The notes: generated by a model not told the origin, from the letters alone. DNA of 64,000 bases from Pollenia angustigena (GCA_930367215.1 OV884059.1:228965803-229029802), one strand, 5' to 3'. Shown: positions 20,701-32,653, numbered from the stretch's first letter. Program-made: numbers and translations.

Positions 20701-23700
20701 CATCGAAAAAATGTGAAACAAAATATTCCATCGTTTTTTTCGAAAAGTGAGAAAAAAGTGTGTCTGTAACTCATGTCGAAAACTATCAAAAGAGATTACG
20801 TCGTTACGTTATAAATGTCATAATATTCCACTAGAAGCCGATGTAGCATTTCAAGCGTTGAGAACGCCAGTCATACATATCGCTGACGGCGACCAAAATT
20901 TACTAAAATTGAAAAATGTTCAACTTCGGCGGTGGAAATACAACCCCCAAATAATTTAAAGTGCGACTTTAATGTTTGTTGTTTGTAAACGAGCTTTGAA
21001 AACATTCGTATGTTTTCAAATAATTTAACAAGAAAAAAATGTACCAAGAACAAAATATTATTACAGCACTTTTCGCCTATAGTCCATTCCGCTTAAAGGC
21101 CAAAAACGGATATAAGCCAAAACTGTCATATTCACATGCAGATTTTATCGAATTTCATACAAATTATTTGTTCTAAGGTCCATTTCGCTTGAAGTCCATT
21201 TTCGTTTAAAAGCCACATTTTCTTAGCTCTCGTATATAATTCTTCATGCAAAAATGTTCGCTTATATTCCACTCTGTTTTTTATATATTTTTAATCAACT
21301 GGCAACATGTTTTAATTTACCTTTCTGGCAACTATTATAAATGCCAAATTTCGCAATTTATATTTCATGACATGGTGTATTCGTCTGACAATTTTTTGTT
21401 AAATAAACGTCCAACTTCATAAAAAAACGCTAATAAAAATATTAGAGTTTTTTATATAGACTTTGTCGTTTGGTATAACAAAAAATTGTCAGGTGCAGAC
21501 CCCATGTAAAGATCCTATGAAATTGATATTTATGTTGTGTTTCATTTCGTCATCCAAAGAATGAAAATGAATCTCATACGCATTTGTTTTTATTGAAATC
21601 TTTTAAAGCATTTGAATTAATTAATAAAAAAGATTTTTGTTTTAACTATTTATTTAAAATAAATCAATATTTGGTTATGTTTTAAATAAACTTTTCTTTT
21701 GTTTAAAAAGAGTGGATTTATTGAAGAAAACAATATTTATATAGTCCAAAATGTGGATTATACAAGGTTTCACTTTTTATCCATAAAATAGTTTATAAAA
21801 AAAAAATCGGTTATAGTCCAAATTCGCTAATAGTCAACAAAAGTTGTGCAACTATATAGTAGTGGACTATAAGCGAAAAGTACTGTATTATTATTCTTTG
21901 TATTTTGCATTTTTAATTGTTTTTAAGTGTTAAAGTTTTTTCTCGCACCATTTTTATTCGTGAGTTTATTTGACAGTTCCAAGCAGGAAGTTTTCTCACA
22001 AAAATGTTACAGACACACTTTTTCTGTAAATTGGCGAGAAATTTCCTTACGTGGCAGCTAGTGCTCGCCAAAAAAAAGGTACAGTCACGGTTAAGTGAGA
22101 AAAACAGCTGTTGGTTTCAATATATGGCATTTTTGTTTCATTTCACACATTTCAATCGAAAAGTTTCTCGACGCGAGAGTTACAGAACATGGGCACTGCT
22201 TTCGTTTTAATGTACTCAATTCCCATTCCATACTATTGATAAACTGAAATTTATTGTTGTTGGGATGCGCATTTCAGTGGTTGCTTAGGCCAGATCGTCA
22301 GGAAACTTCATTCAAAGATTTTAGAAAACCTAAGATATTAAATCAAATAAAACTGTTGACCGAAAAAGAATTATAAGCCTCAGTTTTACTTGTAACAATA
22401 TTAAAGCTTAAACAAAAACCACAACAATAACCAATTTTTGTTTTACTGGGGGGGCTAGACGATCAAATTTTTTACTTCCGGTCTTAATATCCACAAACTT
22501 GTTTACTAATTCACACAATCTTTTTAAAATTTAAAAACATTTGCTTCCAGCTTCTCTTTCAAGTTGAATGTTCCAATTTACGTTCAAGAAAACAGCTAAT
22601 TAAAATTTTTATGAGCATATTTTTCGATTGTCTTTATAAGTTGCTTTCCTGATGACATCTTGAAAATAAATTGTTTTAAAATTGCATGCAGGCTTCACCA
22701 CAGCACTCAACTTTTAATAAAACAAGTCTGTATTATTCTCGCAAAGTACAAATTGCAATCTTTGTAGATAATTTGATCAAATTATGGCTTACATATGGTA
22801 GCTTTCGAAGAGTCCGGAAAAAGGAGCCTACATTCTGATACAACTTGTAATAGAAACTGTCGTTGTTGTTCATCTTTTGTCAAGGATGAGTTGAAATCTT
22901 GGAATTATTTTACTCCTCTCACAGTGTCGATAACTACTCTTAAACCGTCCACTATTTTTATTAGCTTTTAAACAACGTTCATTTTCACACCATATCACCA
23001 TCAGGATCAATGTTTCGAAAATATGAATGAGTTTCGAATTTTTCAAAAGAATTTATTAATATTTTCTTTGCAAAACCCATTAAAACTTTGCATTATCAAT
23101 GCCAGCAACGGGTCCAAAACATTTACACATGTCCGAGTTAATAAGATCATGCATGTGCCTTAAATTAACAATTTAACCAATCAAGCAAAAACATTTTGCC
23201 ACATGTCTACAGGCTGGCAATAAAGTTAATGTCAATCATTAACGTTTATTCGTACGACCATCACACCCACACAATATCCTGCAAAACACACATCATCCAT
23301 AGTCTTAAGTACAACCACTGGTGTTCCATTTAGGAATAACAATGAACTAAGATGTTGTTGCTATTGTTACGAACACAATTATTGATTATTGGCACGCATT
23401 AATGACTAGGGCGTGGAATTTCATGCAAATGCATGTTTAAATATTAAGTGAATAAGTTATTTACAAGATTTAAAACTTTTGCTAAAAAATTGCAACGATT
23501 TGTTAGTGCATATTTTTGCATATAATGCATTTAGGCTCGCATATTATGTTAGTTGAAATGATTTTCGATGTAATCAAAATCAAACAATTGTAGCACTTAA
23601 ACAAGAATTTAATTAATTACACTGTCAGTTCTTCTTTATAGAATATTCAGCTTTAATGCATATTTTCTTATGTGCACATTTTCCATTAATAAATGCATGA

Positions 23701-26700
23701 AATTCCACGCCCTATTTATGACATTTAAAACATATGGATGTATGTATGTATGAAGGAAACAAATATTTATGGAGACATTTAAGTGTGTGCATGTGATAAA
23801 TATTACTTTATTGTTGTTGTCTCTTGTTTATGTCATTCATATATGATTACAATGCATGTTCAATAGAATGATATGCAATAGAATTGTATTGTTGTAGTTG
23901 TGAATATGAATTAAGGCATGCTAATTTTGTAGTTTTTGTTCTGAAAATGATTGATGAAAATCTAGCCAAAATTTCATGACTAGGGGAAATGTTTTAGTAG
24001 CGGGTGTATTTTCTTTTGATGTTTGTTTAAGTAGCTGTCATTACATTGTTCTTACGCGTGCAGAATTGACAGTTGACAGCTGATTTGTCATACATACATG
24101 TATTTTGCTAGTTTTTTTAAGTCTAATGGCGTTTTGTGGAAAAAAATAAAAGAGTTTTTTGGAAAATAAAAAAATAACTTTCAGAAGCTTTTACAATTTT
24201 TTCGCAATTTTTTTCTGTTTAAATGTAACCTTTATTAATACAGTGAAACCTCCCATAACGGATACCTCTCATAGCCGGACAACTCCCATAACCGGGCATA
24301 TTTTGTTGATCCAAGCTGCTCATTTGTTTTTCCATACAAAATGTATTTTCATAACCGGACGGACATTCTCATAACCGGAAGCTGATACTAAATTTGAAAT
24401 ACAAAAACAAAAGTTGTATTTTTAGTACAAGTTTTTATTTTTGTAGTTCTGATTCATATTCGTGTTAATGCCAATCAAATTGATGGTGAATCTCCTGTTA
24501 ACACAAAGGATGCCAAAGAAAGTGCTATTTATTTGAAAAGTTGTTTGTTTAGCTCGTGTTGTCGGCTTTAGAACGACAAAATGTCTTTCTGAAAGATAAT
24601 TTCTCATCAGTTGGTTATAATCTTCTGGATTTTGATGCCGAAGATAATATCCCACTTGCAACGTATGCAAATTTTAAAAGAACTGTTCGGTCAAACGAAT
24701 GGCTTTGAAGAATTTATTAAAGCACATTAAAGCATTTACACTGAGTATGACTATTGAAATATTAAACTCAAGCGCTGCGATAGAGATTAGTCAGTCTGAA
24801 GACGAGATAGAAATGTACGTTCCACAAAGTTTTATAATGAATCATTCATACAAATTGCCTGTTTGAAGAATTTTGGCAATTGACGACTTTTTCGCATTTC
24901 AGGACATCAAAATAATTCATTCTTTTTGAAACTTCACAGCTTAAATTGAATTGATCTGAATCAAATCTACTATTGCTTTAATGAAATATATCATCATAAG
25001 ATAAAATATATCTCATAAATAGAGTACCGAAACGTTCACTCATTATTCAGTTATGAGCGGGCGTGAATGTACGAATAAAATTCACATAAAAAATTGGATT
25101 TATTCATAATACAATTATTCACAAGTAAAAACAAACAGAGTGTGTGTGTTTATTTAAGGGCCGATGTTGATGTTGAATAATACAAAAATTATTTAGGAAA
25201 TTATTTTCATTTCTTTTTATTATGATAATATTGGCATGGTTCTATTATGTATGAAACAAAATTTTGGCGCGACCTCGGCGGCAAACCTCCATCCGATGGT
25301 CCAAATTTTCGATGACGCTGAGGCATAATTGAGATTCTATGCCGTTAATGTGCCGAATTATCTCATCCTTGAGCTCTTTAATTGTTGCTGGCTTATCGTC
25401 GTACACCTACTCCTTCAAATAGCCCCAAAGAAAGAAGTCCAACGGTGTCAAATCACATGATCTTGGTGGCCAATTGACATCGCCACAACGTGAGATAGCT
25501 CGGCCAATGAATTTAACGCGCAAAAGAGCCATTGTTTCGTTAGCTGTGTGGCAAGTAGCACCGTCCTGTTAAAACCACATATCGTCCTCATCCTTATCTT
25601 CCAATCCGGACCATAAAAAATTCGATATCATCTCACGATAGCGAACACTGTTCACAGTAACAGCCTGACCGGCCTCATTTTTTGAAAAAATACGGCCCGG
25701 TGATCCCGCCAGCCCATAAACCGCACCAAAAAGTCACTCTTTGTGGGTGCATTGGTTTTCCGACAATCACTCTTTGATTATCATTCGCCCAAATGCGGCA
25801 ATTCTGCAAGTCTTTTTGCATAATGTTCATCAACGACGAGCGTGAGAGGTGCAATTGTTGGGTACGACGACGTTGTGGATGGCTCTTCAGGCACACTTTC
25901 GCGGCACTATTTGCTGAAATTGTACGCATACTTGGACGATTAAACTGACCGAAAAATCACGAAGTGCAGGATATGTATTTTGATTTGAACGCCCATTTTC
26001 ATAATAAGCTTGAAAAACTTTAGCACGTTGCTCGATTGTGTATCTTTCCATGGTCCAAACTGAGTTAGTCTGAAATTGAGAAATGTCAAATTAAATGCTG
26101 AAAAAACACCCTTTACAATACACACACATACGAATTGCACTATGGTCATGTATATGGTCGAGCAACAACAACAATACAACATACCAATTCATTCATGATT
26201 GTGAATATAGTTAAAAGTTTTGGATTTGTCATTCTTGAGTATATAAAACGATATGAATTTTTCATAACTCTAAATTTTATTTATAAGTAAGTTGATGCAT
26301 TCCAGCTTTTTATTGCAAAGTCGAATGGCACGTTTCTGTCAACTTGTGGTTCCAGCGGTAATCAGTTGACAATATAAAATAGTTTCCAAAATTCTTACTA
26401 CGCTGTCCCTACACGCAGAGAAAAACATGTTTAAATCTGGTCCATATGTGAATATATGAACCATAATAAGGTTGTGGCTTCTTGATGGAGGACTAATTTT
26501 ACCACAATATGGTTGTCGGTTTTAATAATATGGTATAATAAAATAAAAAGGGTGCAACTTGTGACGTGAATGCCCCCATTGTGTTTAAAATTTTCTTAAA
26601 AATAGTTTTTAAAATGTTTTTTCTCTGGGTGTATTTAACCTTTGATAAAAGGAATTTTCGTTGAGAAAAAAAAGTAAGTTAATACTTTTCTGTGTACTTG

Positions 26701-29700
26701 TGGTAACCAAAGAAGTCGACTCAAAAGATTTATTGCCCGCAAGGTTGGTAACAGAAATGAATTTCGGACGAAACAAAAGCCTATTAAAAAAAATCAAAAT
26801 TTTTTAAATTTCTTTAGATGAAACCAAAATATGGTCAAAGATTTGGGTTTATGCTATAAGACCGCTAAGAAATTATGGTTTGAAAAATCAAGTAGAACAT
26901 TTTGTTATTTTAAAATTTAACTTGAATTTCCTTCTCGAACCCATCATTTATCATATTAAAGTCAAATTAAAAACTCTTATGGTCAATTTCACCAATTTAT
27001 TTCAATATCAATTTATGTGCAAAATTAGTTTTTCATTTCAAATAAAAATAAAATTATTTGAAAAAATCAATTGACATTTAAATAGAATTGGTGAAACTGG
27101 CCATTAAATGTTTTCCTTGTACAACTTGTACCCAGAATTTACTGCCGTGTTCAACAATTTCGAATGTTAAATTTTGCATAGAAATTTTCCATGAAAACAC
27201 TCAGTTTTAAAAATATTTTCCATATAAAATAATATACGACCTTCAAGTTCGTAATTGCTGAACAGGCAGTTAACAACAAAATCCTTTTAAAAAAATTTTG
27301 TATCTGAAGGATTAACCAGAATGTGGATTTGGCTTATTCCTCAGTATTTGTAAATTAAAAAAAAAAAAAAAGTTAAAATCATTCCACAAGCATGCAATTC
27401 CATTGAAGAATTTTAAAACACACCCACCCACACAAGCTGACATACATGTGTGTGTGTGGATGTGTGAAAAAGTTTTAGTGTTTGATTGACTATGTGAATT
27501 TTTCCACTTGTCTGTGTATCAATAGCAATAATTTGTCGCACTTCTAGTGGTTGTTCTTCTGTGATTTTATCGCTTAATGACTCGGTTTTTCTCTTTTGTT
27601 TTGTTGTTGTTGTTGCTGTTCACAATTTGTCATTGCTCATCGCTCATCAGTTGCTCATATCAATTTCAAGTTTATTTTTAATTCCACAGAATAAAGGCTG
27701 GCAAAAGTTCAATCATCAATCAACCTATTAACGACCTGATGTACAAGTGTTTGTATTACCTATTCACATGCAAAGTAAAAAGGGTCGGTGTAAAAATCGC
27801 CAAAAATATTATTTTTAAGTCATTTGAACTCGTTGAAGGCTGGTGATTAAGATCTTCTACGATGAGAATTTCCTAAAGATTTTTTTAGGCAAAAGTAAAG
27901 AAGAAGTGAAAAGTATCGACAAACCATGAGAAAAAAATGTTGATTTCTGATCAATAAGTTTCTTGTAGTGATTGCAGAGAAAGTTTCTTATAGACTTCTG
28001 TGGTGAAAAATGTTATTAATTTGAGTTAAGATAAATTTAATTTAATAACACCTTTGAGATTTTCACGTTCAAAAGTATACAGAGTTTGGTTAGGTTAGGT
28101 GGCCGGTCATAGAACGTGTTGGTCCCTAGCGTTACCGATAGCCCCTACTTTAAACGGTAAGTTTGAAGTGAGGATACCCAGAGTACTCCACACCCTCTTG
28201 GCCAATGCTAGAAATATTAAAAGTCCAATTCCAGAGCTTTTCCCTAGATCTTGGAAGTAGTGATATCCCAGACAGTTCGCTCTGGAGCGTGTGAGTGCCA
28301 GACAGTGGCAGAGTATGTGCTCCACCGTCTCTTATTCCCCTGGTACCCTACAGAATCTGCAATTGTCACTAGCAGTTGCCCTGCCCTTTAAGCGTATACT
28401 GCCGGCCAACAGTTAGCCATTATAAAGCCTACCAGAAGCCTACAGAGGGGAGGAGAGCAATATAAGAATTTTTCGTCGATTAAAGATCATAGGATCCCTA
28501 CATACCCCTGGAAACCCTGTACATTTCGATGTTTCCCCAAACCACCTTAGATTTCCTATGTAAAGCAGAGCTTGTATCCCTCTTAATATAACGAATTAGA
28601 ACTTGCCCATTCGTCTGCCACTTCGTTACCTTCTACGCCCTGGTGGCCGCGAACCCAGTAGATGTGTACCCTTTTGTTGGCACGAAGTCTTAAACTCCTG
28701 GACGACTATCGATGAGTATGTATATTTAGCGGATATCGTCCTGATGGCCGCCTGACTACCTATAAAGAAGTTTACATGTGAGTTCCTAGTATTAGAATCA
28801 CGAGCCAAATAGCAGCCATTTTGGCAGCAAATATAATCGGGAAATTTATAAGATTCCCGAATACCAAGTTCCTGACAGTAAACTGCAGCTCCAACTCCCT
28901 CTTACATTTTGGAACGCCAGCCTGCTGTTCTCTTCTTAAGTAATACGCGGTTTTCTATTAAAACTTTCTCTCGGAATGATGTAGCCTCTACTGCAGTCTA
29001 TACCCCTTATAATACTACCGTGACTGTAAGGTCCATACTCAAGTTGTATACAGGGGCAAAGTTTCAATTATTTTGTACCATTTTTTTTAGAAGTTATTGC
29101 AAAATCAATTTTTGCTTATCTTTTTTCAATGTGCAATAACTTTTGAAAATAAAAACTTAAGTTTACTTCCGAACTTAGAAAAACCATTATCGCAGAGGCG
29201 GGATGTATATATTAGAATTGGCGTATATTTTCAAAGCCACCATTATTGTTTAAAATTGCTCTCCTGCAATACTGAAAAAATAGACTTAGACACTTTTTCC
29301 CAAATTTTACGAAAAGGTGGCTAAAGATGGTGAAAAAAGCGTAACCAAGCCACTTAGTGGCTAAATTGCCTCCACTGGTTAACAAACTAATGTAAAATTC
29401 TTTTCAAGGCCTTTCAAATTTTTCCCACAGGTTCGGATGTTCAGTGGTAGTCCTTGTCTGTGTATTGTGTATTAAAAATTTTTAAGATTTTGTTTCTTTT
29501 ATTTATTTCTGCTTGTATGGATCGATACCCAGTTAGCATTTGGGTGATAGTTTTTGGGTAAAATCGCCTAAGTGAGTTCTTTGAGAACACTTTTGATGAT
29601 AAAAAACCGATTTATAAATCTTTTTAATTTAAAAAAAATCTATCACTAATGCGATTGAATAAGGATTCAGAGACAAAAAACTTTTTATTTTTCCTATTTG

Positions 29701-32653
29701 CTGCTTGAGAGGAAAACCAAAAATATTGTTGATTTGACACACTTCAGGACTCAAATTGAAGAAAAACTAAATGCTGGTCGACGAGGCATATCTTTCTCTA
29801 TCATACGGCACTAAAATCTCAATTTACTTAAAAAGTGGATTTAGCAGGTTTACACTCTAAGCCGATGAACTGATTCATTGAGAGTATCATTTATGATCGA
29901 AAATTGAACTCATATGCGGTTATTTTGCTCATGAGGCGGATTCCTAAAAGATTCGATTATGATACAAAATGCTAGATGGGTAAATAATTTCAATGCTTCA
30001 AAATTTATATAAATAAATGATATGGAATAATAAAAAATGAGGTCATTAAACTTTAAAGCAGATTAAAGAATTTTTTTTTTTTCTTTATTTATATAGTGAT
30101 ATGGAAAATTTCAGACTGTTAAAACCCGGCATTATCCGGGGTCAAAACATCATGGACTTTAATAAATAATCATTAAATCACTTTCTTACTATTAACACTG
30201 TGTAAAAATATTATATCAAGAAAGACCACAAATTTATTTGATTTGTTTGTTTTAAGTTTGCGCAAAATTATTTTGGAAAAATCATGTTTAAAAAAAGTAC
30301 TTAAAGTACTAAATTTTACCCTGTTTTTTGCTCAAATTTACACAATTTGCTTGCTTATGGACAAGTTTTAAGTTTGCTCAAAATTATATTGAAAAAAACT
30401 TGTTTAAGACAAGTACTAAATTTTACCCTGTTTTTCCCTTAAATTTACATTACATATGTATGTGCTTGCTAAAGAACAGGTTTTAAGCTTGCGTAAAAGT
30501 ATATTAGAAAGAACTTGTTTAAAAAAAGTACTAAATTTTACCCTGTCTAAAAAAAGTACTTAAAGTACTAACTTTTACCCTGTTTTTTGCTTAAATTTAC
30601 ATAATTTGCTTGCTTATGGACAAGTTTTAAGTTTGCTCAAAATTATATTGAAAAAAACTTGTTTAACAGAAGTACTAAATTTTACCCTGTTTTTCCCTCA
30701 AATTTACATTACATATATGCTTGCTTAAGAACAGATTTTAAGCTCGCGTAAAAATATATTAAAAAAAACTTGTTTAAAAAACGTACCAAAAGTACTAAAT
30801 TTTACCCGCGTTTTCCCTCAATTTTACATTATTTGCTTGCTAAAGAACAGGTTTGACGTTTAAAATATGTTAGAAAAAACTTGTTTAAAAAAGTACCAAA
30901 AGGACCAATTTATTCCCTGTTTTGGCCCGTCCAAGTTAATATGTTTTATACATATTTACATCCCTGGTGATAGTTTGAGAACAGAAATAATTAAATTTTG
31001 CAGTCTTAATATGCTTAATTAAAAAGTACCAAACTTTCCCTATTTTATCCACTTCTAAACGTCGACTTTCAAAATGCGCTTTTATTTCGACATGCCATCG
31101 TAGCTATAGAAATTCATACAAAGAAAAAAATTTATTAATTAATTTAGGATAGCAAACATGTTTGAAAAAAAAAGTTTTACCCTGTTTTACCCTTTTAAGT
31201 TAACATTTTTCAAACTTATATTCCTGGTAGTTGTTTAAGCCAACAAATAAAAAATTTTGCTAAAATTTCCCTTTATACCCGCTTTTACCCACAAAACGGC
31301 CTCTTTTCAATATGTACTTTTTTCAACCCAGCGCCATCGACGACTAAGAATTTCTATGCGGATTAGGCTTTGGCGTGTTTGCTCCTACATTTGCGTACAT
31401 TAAATAGTGTTAGGCCAGAATATTCTTAAAATGTTTAAAAACAACGGATTATGCATATCTGAAAAGCATTTATATCGTGCGATGTCGTACTCAATGATAC
31501 GCTGGTGTGAAGGAGGACAGATTTTATATAAGAATTAAAATAAGATGTCAATCCTTAGGGAACTAAGACCAAGCTGGTCACGTGATAGTTATAAGGTGAG
31601 AGGGGTCGGTTCTCGTTCTGACCCTTGTTACTTTAACCTGGCGATGTCCTGTAAGGGGGTTTACTGGCCCCTTTTTGATACATTGTTACAGATTACTGAA
31701 ATAACCTAAATGGACTCATTTAATTTCGGTTAAAATGGGATAAACACAGTATACATTATTTCCAAAATAGCCACTTTTTTATTCTTGGTGCATTTCCAAA
31801 AATCTTTTTTTTTAAATCTTTTAAAATCTTTTTTTCTTCGAATAACTTTTACACCCAAAATAATGATATACATATATTTAAATTAAAACTAAGCTTATCT
31901 TTGATTTTTTTTACAGATATTTTATTAAATTTTCTTATAAAACAAACTTTAAAAAAGATTGTGATAATTTTGCAAAGTATACTTTAAGGGGTAACAAATA
32001 AAGTCAAATTAAAGCACAAATATTAAAATGAAAAATTTCATATTTTAAAGAAATATTTCTTAAAATTTATAGGAAATTTCTTTTAACCAAGTTATGTCCA
32101 TTATTTGATATTGTTTTTTTTTTTAATTAAAACTAATTTCAGCTCATGGTGCCGTCTTAGGTCATGGTGCTGTTTTAGGTCATGGTTTAGGTTTAGCTCC
32201 CGCTCATTACGCTGCACCAGCTATTGTTAAGTAAGTAAACATTTGTTTTACCCAAATCGGCCGTTTAATTCCAAAACATGCGAAGTCGAAAAAGTGAGTC
32301 TTGCAGGAGAAGCTGTAAAAAATTGAGAGCGATACACCTTTAAGATGTAGACTTAGTACTTTTTTGTGCATAACTTTGGATTGGACTTTTTTGTGCATAA
32401 CTTTGGATTGGACTTAACACCAAAATTTGACAGAAATTAAATTTAACAATATTTAATTTAAAAAATTAAGTTGACCTAGCATATTTTGGAATTGAGCTGT
32501 CGATATTATCATAAAAGATTTTCAAACATTTTACATTTATCCCATTGTTATAACAAAAATTTATAAATTCATTCGTTTTTCAGAGCTGCTGTTGCTGCTC
32601 CAGCTTTAGTGCATACATCCGTTGCCGGTCATGGTGTTCATTACGGCTACTAA
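17483..32653 (+). CDS. Retinin-like (CPLCA-type) cuticular protein gene, exons 2-5
   Basis: Joined exons 17483-17723, 18075-18452, 32143-32230 and 32584-32653 give 258 residues plus the stop. With the candidate exon at 13877 the total is 263. Order in the protein: signal peptide; a retinin-like domain at about 38-82 (VGQSQEHTVKGHYGQ ... YSSAVQTAHSQSHVHR); four to five 13-residue units of the APAISHGISYAAA type at about 112-176; a GYGHGYGHG stretch; and a His/Gly/Ala/Pro-rich tail ending GVHYGY. The signal peptide, composition and retinin-type domain mark it as a secreted structural protein of the cuticle or corneal lens. All splice sites are GT-AG and keep phase (1, 1, 2). The intron at 18453-32142 is 13,690 bp and TE-filled. 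The family call rests on motif memory, so the exact orthologue is unknown. Confidence 0.82.
17724..18074 (+). other. Intron 2 of the cuticular protein gene
   Basis: A 351-bp AT-rich intron running GTAAGTATT to ATAAAG, with an A-run at 17866-17883. No embedded element was seen. Confidence 0.75.
18075..18452 (+). CDS. Cuticular protein gene, exon 3 (Ala/Pro/His repeats)
   Basis: The acceptor is AAAAATAAAG and the donor G|GTAGGT. It starts by completing a Gly codon and reads HVVAAAPVAHAIAAPAVV, then tandem 13-residue units (APAISHGISYAAA and variants; a 39-bp DNA repeat at about 18160-18340), then GYGHGYGHG and AIKYAAAPAI. Such low-complexity repeats are usual in cuticle proteins. The minus and plus shadow frames at 17987-18217 and 18126-18461 are not genes. 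Confidence 0.85.
18790..19672. mobile_element. TTA-target MITE, AGCTAAGATCCC family, copy 1
   Basis: Inverted termini AGCTAAGATCCCATTAT / AGCTAAGATCCCACATTT lie between TTA duplications (18787-18789, 19673-19675). The 883-bp interior repeats ATCGGC, GCACAATTT and GGTACA motifs (for example TATCGTGCTATATCGGCGCA) and contains no transposase. The 3-bp TTA target suggests PIF/Harbinger mobilisation. A close second copy in the same orientation is at 58736-59644. It lies in intron 3 of the cuticle gene. Confidence 0.8.
19676..20525. other. Intronic AT-rich sequence
   Basis: No gene or complete element was found. A hAT-like terminus CAGCGTTGCCGTTTTGG at 20474 resembles the left end of the element at 42371, but no partner end was found. 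Confidence 0.35.
20527..20652. repeat. Short inverted-repeat element
   Basis: GCATTCGATATCGAGTAA near 20527 returns inverted as TTACTCGATAATGAATGC near 20650. This is probably a small MITE. No target duplication was recognised. Confidence 0.4.
20663..22198. mobile_element. Inverted-terminal-repeat element hosting a pogo-like MITE
   Basis: Long imperfect terminal inverted repeats: CTGTACTCATGTTCTGTTAC on the left and CAGTGCCCATGTTCTGTAAC (inverted) on the right, with matching subterminal blocks (GAAAAAAGTGTGTCTGTAAC / GTTACAGACACACTTTTTC). The CAGTG end is hAT-like, but no 8-bp duplication survives. The element is split by the MITE at 21064-21885. The 70-codon frame at 20747-20959 has no known motif. 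Confidence 0.5.
21064..21885. mobile_element. Pogo-like MITE, CAGYACTTTTCGC family
   Basis: Inverted termini CAGCACTTTTCGCCTATAG and CAGTACTTTTCGCTTATAG lie between TA duplications (21062-21063, 21886-21887). The interior repeats TATAGTCCA-type motifs, in the same style as the 2669 family but with a different sequence. No transposase frame was seen. Confidence 0.75.
22199..23398. other. Intronic sequence, nothing recognised
   Basis: No open frame, RNA gene or repeat boundary could be supported. Confidence 0.4.
23407..23714. mobile_element. 308-bp hAT-like MITE (TAGGG termini)
   Basis: Perfect inverted termini TAGGGCGTGGAATTTCATG are flanked by TTAATGAC (23399-23406) and TTTATGAC (23715-23722), an 8-bp duplication with one mismatch. 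The termini and the TTATGAC target match those of the element at 44619-46094. Confidence 0.7.
24241..24866. mobile_element. Pogo-like element fragment (5' end and decayed body)
   Basis: TA plus CAGTGAAACCTCCCATAACG starts at 24241 and is followed by repeated CATAACCGGA motifs, as at the ends of pogo/Tigger elements. Downstream, + strand frames such as LKDNFSSVGYNLLDFDAEDN and AAIEISQSEDEIEM (to about 24866) look like broken coding sequence with intervening stops. The right terminus was not found. Assigning the body to a transposase is tentative. Confidence 0.45.
25138..26113 (-). mobile_element. DD41D mariner, copy B
   Basis: The right end reads TTGTAAAGGGTGTTTTTTC on the minus strand, with TA at 26114-26115. 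The left end is degraded (GTGTGTGTTTATTTAAGGGCC), but its subterminal GGCCGATGTTGA matches copy A. The transposase pseudogene spans 26051 to about 25246. The element lies in intron 3 of the cuticle gene. Confidence 0.75.
25246..26051 (-). pseudogene. DD41D (rosa-like) mariner transposase pseudogene
   Basis: It starts MERYTIEQRAKVFQAYYENG at 26051. Later blocks read NCRIWANDNQRVIVGKPM, WCGLWAGGITGPYFF, a catalytic QDGATCHTANETMALLR and WPPRSCDLTPLDFFLWGY, then DHRMEVCRRGRAKILFHT before the stop. Counting from the Asp of QDGATCH to the Asp of TPLD gives 41 intervening residues. This is the DD41D spacing known for rosa-type elements rather than DD34D of classic mariner. Stops (one just before QDGATCH, one after GYLKE), frameshifts and an internal loss around the first catalytic Asp make it inactive. 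Known relatives cut and paste at TA. Confidence 0.8.
26411..26632. mobile_element. 222-bp MITE with ACACGCAGAGAAAAAC termini
   Basis: ACACGCAGAGAAAAACATG at the left and ACACCCAGAGAAAAAACAT inverted at the right. The interior has paired ACCATAATAAGGTTGTGG / ACCACAATATGGTTG blocks like those in the arms of the 3.7-7.3 kb element, so they are probably relatives. No target duplication was identified. Confidence 0.6.
26633..28084. other. Intronic AT-rich sequence
   Basis: No gene or bounded element was recognised. CA/TG-rich microsatellite sequence lies at 27420-27470, with an A-run at 27357-27371. Confidence 0.4.
28085..28925 (-). pseudogene. Non-LTR retrotransposon 3' fragment (RNase H and C-terminal region)
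   Basis: On the minus strand, frame pieces near 28808-28626 look like RNase H (ARDSNTRNSHVNFFIGSQAA followed by VQEF and a VHIYW-like end). The frame at 28325-28107 reads MEHILCHCLALTRSRANCLG ... LLIFLALAKRVW, the C-terminal Cys/His block found after RNase H in I/R1-like elements. The GC content is higher than in the neighbourhood. The 3' tail on the minus strand is CACCTAACCTAACC, ending near 28085. It is 5'-truncated with several frameshifts and sits in intron 3 of the cuticle gene. Confidence 0.7.
29527..29982. mobile_element. MITE with ACCCA-TAGCATTT termini
   Basis: TACCCAGTTAGCATTTGG at the left pairs with TACCCATCTAGCATTTTG (inverted) at the right. The roughly 455-bp interior has no coding sequence. 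The boundary bases and target duplication are uncertain. Confidence 0.5.
30270..30940. repeat. Tandem repeat array, roughly 120-bp unit
   Basis: About six units, each with CTTGCTTATGGACAAG- or GCTAAAGAACAGG-type starts, a GAAAAAAACTTGTTTAA core and AGTACTAAATTTTACCCTG. Starts are visible near 30348, 30467, 30606, 30718 and 30835. Degenerate relatives continue to about 31300 (TTTACCCTGTTTTACCC). It lies inside intron 3. Confidence 0.7.
31310..32142. other. Last part of intron 3
   Basis: AT-rich with no recognised element. A less AT-rich island at 31560-31670 (AGGTGAGAGGGGTCGGTTC) was not identified. It ends in the acceptor AACTAATTTCAG. Confidence 0.4.
32143..32230 (+). CDS. Cuticular protein gene, exon 4
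   Basis: It starts by completing an Ala codon and reads HGAVLGHGAVLGHGLGLAPA then HYAAPAIV, ending two bases into a Lys codon before the donor GTAAGT. The composition matches exon 3, which supports joining across the 13.7-kb intron. Confidence 0.8.
32584..32653 (+). CDS. Cuticular protein gene, exon 5 and stop
   Basis: The acceptor is CGTTTTTCAG. The exon finishes the Lys codon and reads AAVAAPALVHTSVAGHGVHY then GY and TAA at 32651-32653. The intron before it (32231-32583, 353 bp) holds nothing notable. Confidence 0.82.

Noticed and set aside
24422..24670. 82-codon minus-strand frame
   Set aside because: It is antisense to better-looking broken + strand coding pieces of the pogo-like fragment and has no recognised motif.
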